NCBI GenBank assembly: GCA_038217425.1
Contig: JBBQPM010000067.1
Location: 1-32,008, forward strand
Direction: 5' to 3'
DNA: 32,008 nt
Source: JAIEPT01 sp038217425
GTDB taxonomy: Bacteria; Planctomycetota; Planctomycetia; Gemmatales; Gemmataceae
The first letter of the stretch is position 1, and each line of letters starts with the position of its first letter. This document shows, piece after piece, positions 14,541-22,355 of the stretch. A program made the position numbers and the translations under genes. The notes beneath the pieces are model-generated. The model was not told the origin of the DNA and made no database searches. It saw only the letters and a list, made by a program, of their open reading frames with translations.

Positions 14541-15464
14541 TCACTGTTCGAACTGTGTGTGGAGCACGCCCTGCAACCGGCCGCCTTGCCGGGCGACGAG
14601 CGACGCCAATCCCACGGGGAGCGGTTCGCCTTTGGGCGCGACGACGAAGACCGCGTCGCTGCTGGGCGCCAGGGCGCTCAGGTTGCCGCCGTCGATCGAT
14701 GGGCCTCGCAAAAAGATTGCGTCAAAGCGTTGCCGTAGCCAGCGCACGATCCAGGCGATCGCTTCCGCCGGGATCTCCTCGGCCTGCGCTTGCGGCAGCG
14801 CGGGGAGCAGACAGAGCTTCGAGATCGACGTCGTTTGCACCGCTTCTTCCAGGGGGGCCGTCCCGGCGATGACTTGATGCAACCCTAATGAAGGAGCCAC
14901 GCCCCACTTCGCCGCCAGGCGCGGATTGCCGGCGTCGGCGTCGACCAACACCACGCGCAGCCCCAGACGCGCGGTCGAAACCGCCAGGTTCGAGAGCGCC
15001 GTCGCGGCGCCGACGCCGGCGCGAACGCCCGTCCACAGCGTCGTTTGCGTCTCCTTGGACAGCAGGCTCTCGGCCAACTTCGCGTAATGCTGGCTGATCG
15101 CATGGTCCGGCTGATGATGGGCGATGATTTCGCGCGCGACGCCCCTACCCTGCGTCGGCGCCGGCCAGGCCTGAAAGCTGACCGTCATGGGCCTTACGTC
15201 CGCGAACTCCGCAAGGGCGACGATTGCCGGCTCCGGCTTTTCCGGAACATGATGGTAAGGCGGCTTGGGCGGATGTGCGGGATGCTTGATCGGCAGCACC
15301 GCGGCAATCTTACCCTTGCCCCCCACTTCGATGAACGGCACTTCCGCAGGGTCCATGGTCCAGTCGAGCACGCATTCTTCCGGCGGCGACGCGGGGGGCG
15401 TCGGCTTGATCGTCGCCGACGAAATGATCTCCACGCGTCTTAAACTTTCCAGCGTTCTGCCCAT
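14541..15464 (-). CDS. CpsD/ParA-like P-loop protein with degenerate ATP site
   Basis: The 307-residue protein starts at ATG 15462-15464 after an AAGGGA site. A variable, proline-rich N-terminal half (about 1-110) precedes a segment like the start of bacterial tyrosine kinases (HAISQHYAKLAESLL) and a ParA/CpsD-type nucleotide domain. The deviant Walker A reads GVRAGVGAATALSNL: the catalytic lysine and following Thr/Ser are both alanine (153, 154). Walker A' is kept (VVLVDADAG, 171-179), while Walker B FDAIFLRGPS has Arg253 where the acidic residue should be. ATP hydrolysis and kinase activity are therefore unlikely. No C-terminal tyrosine cluster exists. It follows the ExeA-like ATPase by 31 bp and is surely co-transcribed. 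ExeA-like ATPase plus tyrosine-kinase pairs occur in exopolysaccharide/exosortase loci, so a regulatory pseudo-enzyme in envelope or polysaccharide export is my inference. Confidence 0.82.
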   Translation of the reverse strand: MGRTLESLRRVEIISSATIKPTPPASPPEECVLDWTMDPAEVPFIEVGGKGKIAAVLPIKHPAHPPKPPYHHVPEKPEPAIVALAEFADVRPMTVSFQAWPAPTQGRGVAREIIAHHQPDHAISQHYAKLAESLLSKETQTTLWTGVRAGVGAATALSNLAVSTARLGLRVVLVDADAGNPRLAAKWGVAPSLGLHQVIAGTAPLEEAVQTTSISKLCLLPALPQAQAEEIPAEAIAWIVRWLRQRFDAIFLRGPSIDGGNLSALAPSSDAVFVVAPKGEPLPVGLASLVARQGGRLQGVLHTQFEQ

Positions 15465-15495
15465 GATGCCGATCCCTTTCTGGTCTAGTTCCCGC

Positions 15496-16386
15496 TCACG
15501 CCGACTTGCGCAGCCGAATTTCGCGATCCTTGTCGATCTCGTACCCGCGGCCCATCTGCTCCCGATCCCCGGCCGGCTCTTCGTCACTCAGACCCAGCAG
15601 CGACAGGGCTTCGCACGCAATCTCGGCGTCAATGCGTTCGATTTCGGTTCCGCTCAGAAGCGCGAGCGCACGTTGGGCTGACTGATTGAGCAAACGCGGG
15701 ATGCCGCGACTGCCGCGCGCCAGCGTCTCGAGTCCGTCCGCGTCGAAGATTGCTTCGGGCATGCCGCCCGCCCAGCGAATATGATGCATGAGGTAGTCGA
15801 TCGCCTCGCCCAGCTCGAGGGGTTCCAGTTGGCAGCGCACGCCCAATCGTTGGCCGAACGACGCCAGGCGCGGCAACGTAAGCGTCTCCGCAAACGTCGG
15901 TTGCGCCAGAAGCACGACCTGCACTGCCTTGCGGCTTCCTTCGAGGTTTCCCAGAAGCCGTAACTCTTCGAGTAAATCCAAGCTCAGATTTTGGGCCTCG
16001 TCGACGACCAGCACCAGCTGCTTATCCTCGGCATACTGCTGCAGGCAGTGATCGATGAGTCGCAAACGCAGGACGTGTTCGCTCGCGTTCTCGAAGGAGA
16101 GGCGGAGATCGTAAAGAATACTTTGTAGCAAGGCGAGACGATCGGGGAGATGGCTGTTGGTGAGAAACACGGACTCGACGGCAGGTACGCGGTCGAACAG
16201 GATCTGCGCCAGAAGCGTCTTGCCGGTGCCGGCGTCGCCTTGGAGGAGGAGGAGGCCTTCATCGTCCTGAAGGCCATGCTCGAGCTGGGCGAGGGCGTGT
16301 TCGTGCGTGGTGGCAGGATAGTAAACGGAGGCGTTCGGCGTCGTCGGGAACGGACGACGCTTCAATCCCCAACGATTTTCAGCCAT
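15496..16386 (-). CDS. ExeA/GspA-like AAA ATPase
   Basis: The 296-residue protein starts at ATG 16384-16386, eight bases after GGGGAGA. It opens with the characteristic WGLKRRPFPTTPNASVYYP, which matches the (F/W)-x-L-x-x-x-P-F start of ExeA-type ATPases. Walker A is GDAGTGKT (50-57), Walker B LVLVVDEAQN (D129, E130), and the sensor-like segment VVLLAQPTFAETL and arginine-rich GSRGIPRLLNQSAQRAL follow. ExeA/GspA works with a peptidoglycan-binding partner in assembling the type II secretion pore; a close relative (TIGR03015) is found in exosortase-linked exopolysaccharide loci next to a tyrosine autokinase. No transmembrane or peptidoglycan-binding domain is present here, so it is a cytoplasmic motor or switch. 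The adjacent pseudo-kinase gene supports the second context. The divergent neighbour is TonB-like, 295 bp away. Confidence 0.88.
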   Translation of the reverse strand: MAENRWGLKRRPFPTTPNASVYYPATTHEHALAQLEHGLQDDEGLLLLQGDAGTGKTLLAQILFDRVPAVESVFLTNSHLPDRLALLQSILYDLRLSFENASEHVLRLRLIDHCLQQYAEDKQLVLVVDEAQNLSLDLLEELRLLGNLEGSRKAVQVVLLAQPTFAETLTLPRLASFGQRLGVRCQLEPLELGEAIDYLMHHIRWAGGMPEAIFDADGLETLARGSRGIPRLLNQSAQRALALLSGTEIERIDAEIACEALSLLGLSDEEPAGDREQMGRGYEIDKDREIRLRKSA

Positions 16387-16585
16387 GCGAGGTCTCCCCA
16401 AACGAACCGACGAACCCTCAGGCATAGCATCGGCACTTGGGCAGGCCAAAGTTGAGCCCAAGGCGATCGACGCGCCGTTCGCTTGCCGTGGCTCCTGGAG
16501 AACCCTCGCAGGCATGCACGGCGGACGCACGCCGCTCGTCGAGTTGCCTCTTCATTCAACCCCCCCAGTGTGCGCATCTGCTGAT

Positions 16586-16630
16586 ATTGAGATTCTGTCT
16601 GTTTAATTGTTGACATTGAGATTGTGTCGG
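16586..16630 (+). promoter_or_regulatory. Direct repeat overlapping the putative TonB-gene promoter
   Basis: The 16-base sequences at 16586-16601 and 16615-16630 (ATTGAGATT, C/G, TGTC, T/C, G) agree at 14 of 16 positions with a 29-bp period, close to three helical turns. They flank and overlap the TTGACA box, as an operator would. Confidence 0.4.
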
Positions 16631-16637
16631 ATAACGT
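16610..16637 (+). promoter_or_regulatory. Putative sigma-70-type promoter of the TonB-like gene
   Basis: TTGACA (16610-16615) is a perfect -35 box. TAACGT (16632-16637), after a 16-base spacer, is a poor -10. If used, transcription would begin near 16644, which favours the ATG at 16682 over the GTG at 16643 as the start of the TonB-like protein. Confidence 0.4.
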
Positions 16638-16681
16638 AGGATGTGTTGAGACTCTTCCTCCCAGCCTGGATCTTTCCGCCC

Positions 16682-17431
16682 ATGCCCCGCCTCTTTCTAG
16701 GACTCGGCGCCTTCCTGAGTCTGGCCAGCCATGCGGGCATGGCCGTCTGGTTCGTCAACGAAGAGACGCCCCCCATTCTCTACGGGCTGCGCGAGGGCAA
16801 ATTCTCCGTCGCCATTCAGGCCACGCGGACGGAAACCAAGCCCCTCGAGAAGAAGATTGAACCGCCGATCCTGAAAGAAGAACCGCGGTTCTTGACGGCG
16901 CTCAAGGAAAGCCCGAAGGCGCCGCCGATCTCGATGCCCAAACCCAAGCCCAAGCTGCCGGAAAAGAAGCCCGAGCCGAAGAAAGAAAAGCCGCCCGAAC
17001 CGCCCAAGAAGCTCCCCGAGCCGAAAGTCGAGCCGGTCAAGGTCGAGCCGAAGAAGGAACTGCCGAAGGAATTGCCGGTCGCCAAGCAGGAGACCGGCGC
17101 GTCCGCGGCATCCGAAGGCGCCGATAAGCTCGACAACCCCGTGGCCGTGTTCAACCCTTCGCCCGTCTACCCGCTAGACCTGCAGCAACGAGGCATTGAA
17201 GGCCGAGTGGTCTTGTGGCTGTACATCGACCGCAATGGTCACGTCGATCCGAGCAAAAGTTCGATCAAGATCTCCAGCGGCAACGCGATTCTGGACGAGT
17301 CCGCCCTACGCACTTCCGCCGCCTGGCGCTTCATCCCCGGCAAGCGCGGCGGCGTGCCAACCGCGGGGTGGACGCCGCAGACCTTCAGCTTCTACATCTC
17401 CAATCGAAACCTCGCGACGTTTCGCCCTTGA
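16682..17431 (+). CDS. TonB-like energy transducer
   Basis: The product has 249 residues from ATG 16682; a GTG at 16643 would add 13 residues. A single N-terminal membrane anchor (residues 4-25, LFLGLGAFLSLASHAGMAVW) is followed by a long lysine/proline/glutamate-rich spacer (about 55-135, many KPKPK, PEPKKEK and PKK units) that would span the periplasm. The C-terminal TonB domain contains YPLDLQQRGIEGRVVLWLYI, DRNGHVDPSKSSIKISSG, LDESALRTSAAWRFIPGKRG. TonB proteins pass proton-motive-force energy from ExbB/ExbD to outer-membrane receptors; neither ExbB/D nor a receptor gene is in the window. The gene is divergent from the ExeA-like/pseudo-kinase pair, which may indicate a joint envelope function, but planctomycetes have several TonB-like proteins and the link is unproven. 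Confidence 0.88.
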   Translation: MPRLFLGLGAFLSLASHAGMAVWFVNEETPPILYGLREGKFSVAIQATRTETKPLEKKIEPPILKEEPRFLTALKESPKAPPISMPKPKPKLPEKKPEPKKEKPPEPPKKLPEPKVEPVKVEPKKELPKELPVAKQETGASAASEGADKLDNPVAVFNPSPVYPLDLQQRGIEGRVVLWLYIDRNGHVDPSKSSIKISSGNAILDESALRTSAAWRFIPGKRGGVPTAGWTPQTFSFYISNRNLATFRP

Positions 17432-17483
17432 GCCCGCAGCGCAAGCAAGGCCGAGATCCGATCCTTGCTTGCGCTGCGGGCTC
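17430..17483. terminator. Perfect 21-bp hairpin, probable bidirectional terminator
   Basis: GAGCCCGCAGCGCAAGCAAGG (first base in the TonB stop codon) pairs perfectly with 17463-17483 across a 12-base loop. It lies between converging genes (TonB-like and adenylate-kinase-like), so it can end both transcripts. There is no T run on either side. Confidence 0.75.
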
Positions 17484-17525
17484 TGTCAGATTGCTGTCAA
17501 TCGAGCGATTCAAGGCCCAGTGCCT

Positions 17526-18731
17526 TTAGTGCCCCCGGCGGATCTCCGACGGTTGGTACCGAATCGCGATGCGGTAAATCTTCTTCGTGCGAAACAAGAT
17601 CTCCCACGTCTCCGGGTTGATCCGCTCCGGCACTTCCTCGCGGTGAATATCGACCGACGCGTGAAAGCCTCGCTCGGAAAAGACGTCGATCATGATGCGC
17701 AGGGCCAGCGGATCCTCGAGCACTTCGTCCTCGCTGTTGATGCGGGCGTGCCCCGAGATGGCATGCGTGCGGATGATCGGAATCATCTTCTCCTCGATCA
17801 ACCTCACGACCCGCTGAAAGAGCGGCTTGTTCTCCTCTTCGTAAAGCTCGAGCCGTTCCACTAATTCCTGCCGGGCGTGCAGCGCCAGCTGGCTCGCGAT
17901 CGGGATGTTACGAATTAGATCGTAGACCTCGTGGCTCAGCTCCAGCGAGCTTTGGTACGTGAACTCGTTGAGGATGTTCTGCTGGACATCCTCGAGATCC
18001 CCCTCGGCGTCGATGAAGTGGAAGTGAAAAATCTTACGCAGCGACTGCAGCGATTCGAACGTGGTGTCGCGGAAGGTTTTGTAGCGGTTACGGCACAGGT
18101 CGTGCGAAATGTCGGTGACGCGTTCCTCGAGCAGCTTCCCCTTGCCGGTCTCGCGGACCGTGCGGTTGTGCTCGTGGATTTCTTGGCCGCGCTTGAGCTG
18201 GCGGGCGACGCTGACGTCCTCGCCGACGAAGAGGAGCGCGATGCGAAACATCGGCTTGCGAAAGAACCGAGCCAGCGGCGTGGCCCGGTACTCGCTGTGC
18301 AGTTCGAGCATGGCGTGGTAGAACATCTTCAGGCATTCGACCTGCACCTTGGTGCGCGGGAAGCCGTCGATGATGACGCCGTCGTGGTATTGCGGCAGCA
18401 GGAGTTCGTCGAAGAGTAGGCCGATGACCTCGCGGTCGCCGACCATCATGCCGCGGTTCTTGATGGCGGTCGCCTGCGGGCTGGTGAGCAGACCGCTAAT
18501 GACGATGGCCGGGGCGCTGATGTCGCGCGTCTTGGCGATGAACGGCGTGTTGGTCCCCTTGCCGGCGCCCGGGGCGCCCCCCAGCCAGATGAACTCGCGC
18601 GGGAAGCAGAGTTTATCGCGTCCGTGGCGTTCAATGAGGTCGTCCCAGACCGCGGAGAAGATGAGCTGCGCGTCCTTGATCTCCAGATCGACCGAGGAGG
18701 GAGTCGCGGCGGCGGCAGGTTTGGCTTCCAT
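17526..18731 (-). CDS. Adenylate-kinase-like nucleoside monophosphate kinase with long extensions
   Basis: The 401-residue protein starts at ATG 18729-18731, six bases after CGGAG. The P-loop GGAPGAGKGT (51-60) and the adenylate-kinase hallmark DGFPRT (122-127) identify the NMP-kinase fold, along with VGDREVIGLLFDELL. Ordinary adenylate kinase is about 215 residues and starts almost at its P-loop; here about 50 residues precede it. After the LID-equivalent (RQLKRGQEIHEHN, with no zinc cysteines) there is an extra C-terminal part of about 150 residues (from about 250). It includes a helical stretch (ELVERLELYEEENKPLFQRV) and an alpha/beta-looking end (DPLALRIMIDVFSERGFHAS). The normal reaction would be ATP + AMP to 2 ADP, but the ISTGDMLR motif is replaced by ISGLLTS, so substrate choice may differ. 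A long hairpin separates it from the upstream cytochrome gene. Confidence 0.82.
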   Translation of the reverse strand: MEAKPAAAATPSSVDLEIKDAQLIFSAVWDDLIERHGRDKLCFPREFIWLGGAPGAGKGTNTPFIAKTRDISAPAIVISGLLTSPQATAIKNRGMMVGDREVIGLLFDELLLPQYHDGVIIDGFPRTKVQVECLKMFYHAMLELHSEYRATPLARFFRKPMFRIALLFVGEDVSVARQLKRGQEIHEHNRTVRETGKGKLLEERVTDISHDLCRNRYKTFRDTTFESLQSLRKIFHFHFIDAEGDLEDVQQNILNEFTYQSSLELSHEVYDLIRNIPIASQLALHARQELVERLELYEEENKPLFQRVVRLIEEKMIPIIRTHAISGHARINSEDEVLEDPLALRIMIDVFSERGFHASVDIHREEVPERINPETWEILFRTKKIYRIAIRYQPSEIRRGH

Positions 18732-18768
18732 GAATGCTCCGACGATGAAGTAAAACAAGCTTCGTCAA

Positions 18769-18831
18769 CCGAGCCGCGACCGTCAGGGAGCAGGTGGCGG
18801 TGCAGTCGGCTCCCTGACGGTTGCGGCTCGG
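18769..18831 (-). terminator. 23-bp hairpin after the PVC-type cytochrome gene
   Basis: 18769-18791 (starting CCGAGCCGCGACCGTCAGGG) pairs with 18809-18831 with a single G-T mismatch and a 17-base loop. It begins nine bases past the cytochrome gene stop and ends 38 bases before the kinase start, so it probably insulates the two minus-strand genes. Confidence 0.7.
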
Positions 18832-18839
18832 TAATTTTC

Positions 18840-21800
18840 CTACAGCCCCGAAAGAAACTCCACCAGATCGCGCAGCTCGCGCCGCGACATCTTCCGGATC
18901 AAATCCGCGGGCATCGCGCTCGGCCCGCTGCTACGCGTGTCGATCTCGTCCTTCGCGATGATCAAGATCTTCCCCTCGGCCGTCACCAACCGCACCTCCT
19001 TGGCGTCCTCGCCTTTCAAGATACCGGTGACGACTTTGCCGTCGTTCAGCAGCAGCACGAGGGTTTCGAAACCCTTGGCAATGTGCTTGTTGGGCACGGC
19101 AATCGATTCGAGGATGTAGTCGCGTTTGACCCGCTTGGAGAGGCCGAACAGATCGGGCCCGACGTCGCCGCCGACGCCCTGAATTTTGTGGCAGCGGACG
19201 CAGGAAAGCTCGGCGCGATCGAAGTAAAGATTTTTGCCTAGTTCCGCTTCACCGCCGGACATGGACGGCAGATACGCAGCAAGTTCATCTTTCGCAGCCG
19301 GGGCGAGCGCGGCCAGTGCCTTCTTGACCGGGTCCGCGGTACGTTTTTCCGCGGCTTCCAGGACATCGAGGCGAATCTCGGCCGGCAGCTTGGCATACGT
19401 GGCGAGCATCTGGGCGAGCAACACATCGGCGCCGGCGTCTTTGACGTTCGCGAGGAGGGCGAGCGCGCCCTGCTTCTCAGCGATCTCGCCGCTCTTGAAC
19501 ACCTCGGCGAGCGCCGTCACGACTTCCTGGGGGGGCAACTTCGCCAAGAAAATGCGCCGGCTTTCATGACGCACGAGCGGCGCCTCGTCGGTGAGCAGCG
19601 CTTTCGCGAGATCGCCCAGATTCTTGTCCCGGAGCACTTCGAGCGCCCGCAGCGCTTCGATGCGCACGCGGGTCGACTTCGTTGGATCTTGAAGCAGCGT
19701 CCGCAGCGTCGGGCCGATTTCCTTGATGCCGTATTGTGCCGCGAGCTTGGCAACCTCGGCGCGGACCTTATCGCTATTGAGCGTCAGGGCAGAAAGACTG
19801 GCGCGGATCGCCTCGGCGACGTCGTCGGCGGAGCGCCCCTCGCGCGGCCGCCACAGGCCGACGATCGGATCCTTACCGGTCGGCTTGGGCCAGGCCTGCA
19901 GGAATTGCAGTGCCTCCAGTCGGATCGCCTCGGACAGGGCCTGATTGCTCGCGATCGACGTCAACGCGGCGGCGTTCTCTTTCTGGCCCAGCCGCAAATG
20001 TACGGCCAACACCCGGCGCTGAATCGACGTGCGATACGGCTCAGCCGCGGCAAATAGCGGCGCCTTGGCGAGCGCCGCGAAAGCCCGCGGGATCGGTTGA
20101 TCGTAGATGGCGCGGGCCGACTCCATCGCGACCTTCGGCTCGGCGTCTCCCAACAACATGGCGACACTCGGCATCTCCAATCGCCGCATCGCCAGCACCG
20201 CCGCCAAACGGACCGCCGCGTCAGGATTCTTGGCGACGGCGTCGAGCAGGAAATGATTGTTGAGATGAACCAGGTACATCACCCCCGCATGTCTCAGGTA
20301 CGGATCGACGTCGTTGTTGGCGGACAGCATCGCCAGCACTTGAGGCAGCGATTGGTTCGTGCCGACTTTCGCGAGCGCCAGGCAGGCGTGAAAGCGCACC
20401 CGCAGCGACTCGTCGCTGAGCAAGTCCGCAAGTTCCTTCTCCGCAGCGAACTTCGATTCCCCCAGCACCTTCGCCGCCTGTGCACGAATCTCGGCGTCCT
20501 TGTCGGCGGTGAGCGGCACAAGGATCTTGACGACGCCCGGCTGTTTCCGCGCGAGCTGCCCCAGGCCCCACATCGCGTGAATGCGGGCAAGTTGATGCGT
20601 CCCCTGGACGGCGAGCGTCTGCAGATCGACGACCGCCTGTTTGTCGACGAGCGCAAATTGCGCTTCCTGCCGCACGCGCATGTCCGCATGACTCAAAAGG
20701 CCGATCAGAGACGTCGCCGGGCGATGACTGAACCCCTCGCCCAGCAACTTCTGCACGGATTTCGCCTCGATTTCGCCTGCCTTCGATTCCTCGAACAGCT
20801 TGTAAATGCGACCCCGGCTGCTGAGGCTCCAGCCGTTGCTCCAGTCGCTGACGTAGAGTCCGCCGTCGGGGGCGAAGTCGCAATCGGTGGCGAGGATGCT
20901 CCAGATCAGCTTCTCGGTCTTGTCGATCTCGAAGGAGGCGCCCTTGGGTTTCAGGCGAATCGCGTAGACGCCGCTGCCGCCGAAGGAGCCGCGGAAGTCG
21001 CATAAGAAAAAGTTCTTTTGGTATTTCTCGGGGAGGAGCGTGACGCCCGGATGGTAGGTGAGGCCGGAAGGTCCGCTGCTGAAGTTGCCCAGGGTCGGCA
21101 AATGGGCGGCGGGTTGGCCTTCGTGTTTGGGCATCCACATCTTCTCGCTGTTCCAGATGCCGAGCTTGGGGAGATACTGGAAGCCAAGCCGCCAACCGGT
21201 GTCGCCCCCTTCGACGATCTGCACCCAGCGCGCCTGATCGCCGCCGTCGGCGTTATTGTCGCAGGTGAAGAGGTTGCCGTATTCGTCGAAGGCGAGTTCC
21301 TGCGGATTGCGCAGCCCCGTGTGCACAATCTCGAGTTGCGACCCGTCGGGATTGCAGCGCAGCACCGAACCCTTGGCCAGCTCGACGAACTTCTTGCCAT
21401 CGGCCTCGACGTTGAGTCCGCGGTCGCCGATGGAGAAGTAGACCTTGCCGTCGGGGCCCATTCTGAGGCCGTGCAAATCGTGGCCGACGAAGGCGACGTG
21501 GACGCCGTAGCCTTTGTGCAGCGACTTTTTGACGTCGGCGACGCCGATATCTTTCGTGTCTTTCAGGAGCCAAAGGTCGGGAATACAGGCGTAGTAGACG
21601 TTGCCGCGCCAGGCGAGCACGCCGGAACCGAGGCCGTCCTCCGCGTTGATGTAGCCGTCGGAAAAGACCGTCGCGCGGTCGGCGACGCCGGCGCCTTTCG
21701 TGTCGACGAGTTGGCGAATGCGGTCGGTGTCGCCGGAGTACCACGAGAATTTGTACCCGTCGTGCTTCTGGTACAGGGCAACGCGGTCGGCGACGGTCTT

Positions 21801-22094
21801 CGACGCCAAATCGTCGTCGGTCCACTTGTGTCGGCGATTGTCGGTGACGCCGAAATACATGCGAAACGTCTCGGCGACGTAGCACCTGCCCTGGTCGTCG
21901 AAGCAAAAGGCGACGGGATTGGCAAGCATCGGCTCGGCGGCCCAGAGCTTGGCCTGCACGCCGGGCGCGAGTTGAAAGCGTTTGATCGCCTTCTCGCCGT
22001 CGCCCGAGGCCTTGGCGATTCGGTTCTCATACCGATCTTGAGCGGACGCGGCCGAGCCGACCAGGAACAAAGCAAGGAGCGTGGGCCGAAGCAT
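18840..22094 (-). CDS. PVC-type haem-binding CxxCH protein (membrane-bound dehydrogenase-like, HEAT repeats, cytochrome c)
   Basis: The 1084-residue exported protein starts with a signal peptide (MLRPTLLALFLVGSAASAQ). Residues about 40-420 form the beta-propeller-like 'putative membrane-bound dehydrogenase' domain (AAEPMLANPVAFCFDDQGRC, GLRNPQELAFDEYGNLFTCD, DCDFAPDGGLYVSDWSNGW), related to quinoprotein sugar dehydrogenases. Residues about 470-930 are helical HEAT-like repeats (LLSHADMRVRQEAQFALVD, IRAQAAKVLGES, VRFHACLALAKVG). A C-terminal c-type haem domain has CVRCH at 965-969. The layout is specific to the PVC superphylum. A periplasmic electron-transfer or sugar-oxidation role is expected, but no substrate is established. 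The gene stands between the sigma factor and the kinase-like gene, all on the minus strand, bounded by hairpins on both sides, and is probably transcribed alone. Confidence 0.93.
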   Translation of the reverse strand: MLRPTLLALFLVGSAASAQDRYENRIAKASGDGEKAIKRFQLAPGVQAKLWAAEPMLANPVAFCFDDQGRCYVAETFRMYFGVTDNRRHKWTDDDLASKTVADRVALYQKHDGYKFSWYSGDTDRIRQLVDTKGAGVADRATVFSDGYINAEDGLGSGVLAWRGNVYYACIPDLWLLKDTKDIGVADVKKSLHKGYGVHVAFVGHDLHGLRMGPDGKVYFSIGDRGLNVEADGKKFVELAKGSVLRCNPDGSQLEIVHTGLRNPQELAFDEYGNLFTCDNNADGGDQARWVQIVEGGDTGWRLGFQYLPKLGIWNSEKMWMPKHEGQPAAHLPTLGNFSSGPSGLTYHPGVTLLPEKYQKNFFLCDFRGSFGGSGVYAIRLKPKGASFEIDKTEKLIWSILATDCDFAPDGGLYVSDWSNGWSLSSRGRIYKLFEESKAGEIEAKSVQKLLGEGFSHRPATSLIGLLSHADMRVRQEAQFALVDKQAVVDLQTLAVQGTHQLARIHAMWGLGQLARKQPGVVKILVPLTADKDAEIRAQAAKVLGESKFAAEKELADLLSDESLRVRFHACLALAKVGTNQSLPQVLAMLSANNDVDPYLRHAGVMYLVHLNNHFLLDAVAKNPDAAVRLAAVLAMRRLEMPSVAMLLGDAEPKVAMESARAIYDQPIPRAFAALAKAPLFAAAEPYRTSIQRRVLAVHLRLGQKENAAALTSIASNQALSEAIRLEALQFLQAWPKPTGKDPIVGLWRPREGRSADDVAEAIRASLSALTLNSDKVRAEVAKLAAQYGIKEIGPTLRTLLQDPTKSTRVRIEALRALEVLRDKNLGDLAKALLTDEAPLVRHESRRIFLAKLPPQEVVTALAEVFKSGEIAEKQGALALLANVKDAGADVLLAQMLATYAKLPAEIRLDVLEAAEKRTADPVKKALAALAPAAKDELAAYLPSMSGGEAELGKNLYFDRAELSCVRCHKIQGVGGDVGPDLFGLSKRVKRDYILESIAVPNKHIAKGFETLVLLLNDGKVVTGILKGEDAKEVRLVTAEGKILIIAKDEIDTRSSGPSAMPADLIRKMSRRELRDLVEFLSGL

Positions 22095-22299
22095 GATAAG
22101 ACCTGGAAGCCGAGGGTGGAGGGTCGGTTCAATCTTATCTTAACGCGCGAGGCAGGCCAGTGGAGGAGTAGAGTCCGGCGGCAACAAAGCACTGCGGTCG
22201 CACAGCAAACCTTCGGGCGCGCCACGCGGGGGCGAAATTCACGCAAGAAGCATTTTCGAAAACGAAAATGGTAGACAACGGACCCGCCGCGCACGAAAA

Positions 22300-22329
22300 A
22301 GCCCCGCCGAGACTCACTTCGGCGGGGCT
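22300..22329 (-). terminator. Intrinsic terminator of the sigma factor gene
   Basis: AGCCCCGCCGA (22300-22310) and TCGGCGGGGCT (22319-22329) form an 11-bp GC stem with an 8-base loop, 26 bases past the sigma-factor stop. On the minus strand the stem is followed directly by a T5 run, the classic Rho-independent layout. Confidence 0.88.
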
Positions 22330-22355
22330 GCCAAGAAAGCATACAAGTTACCGGA

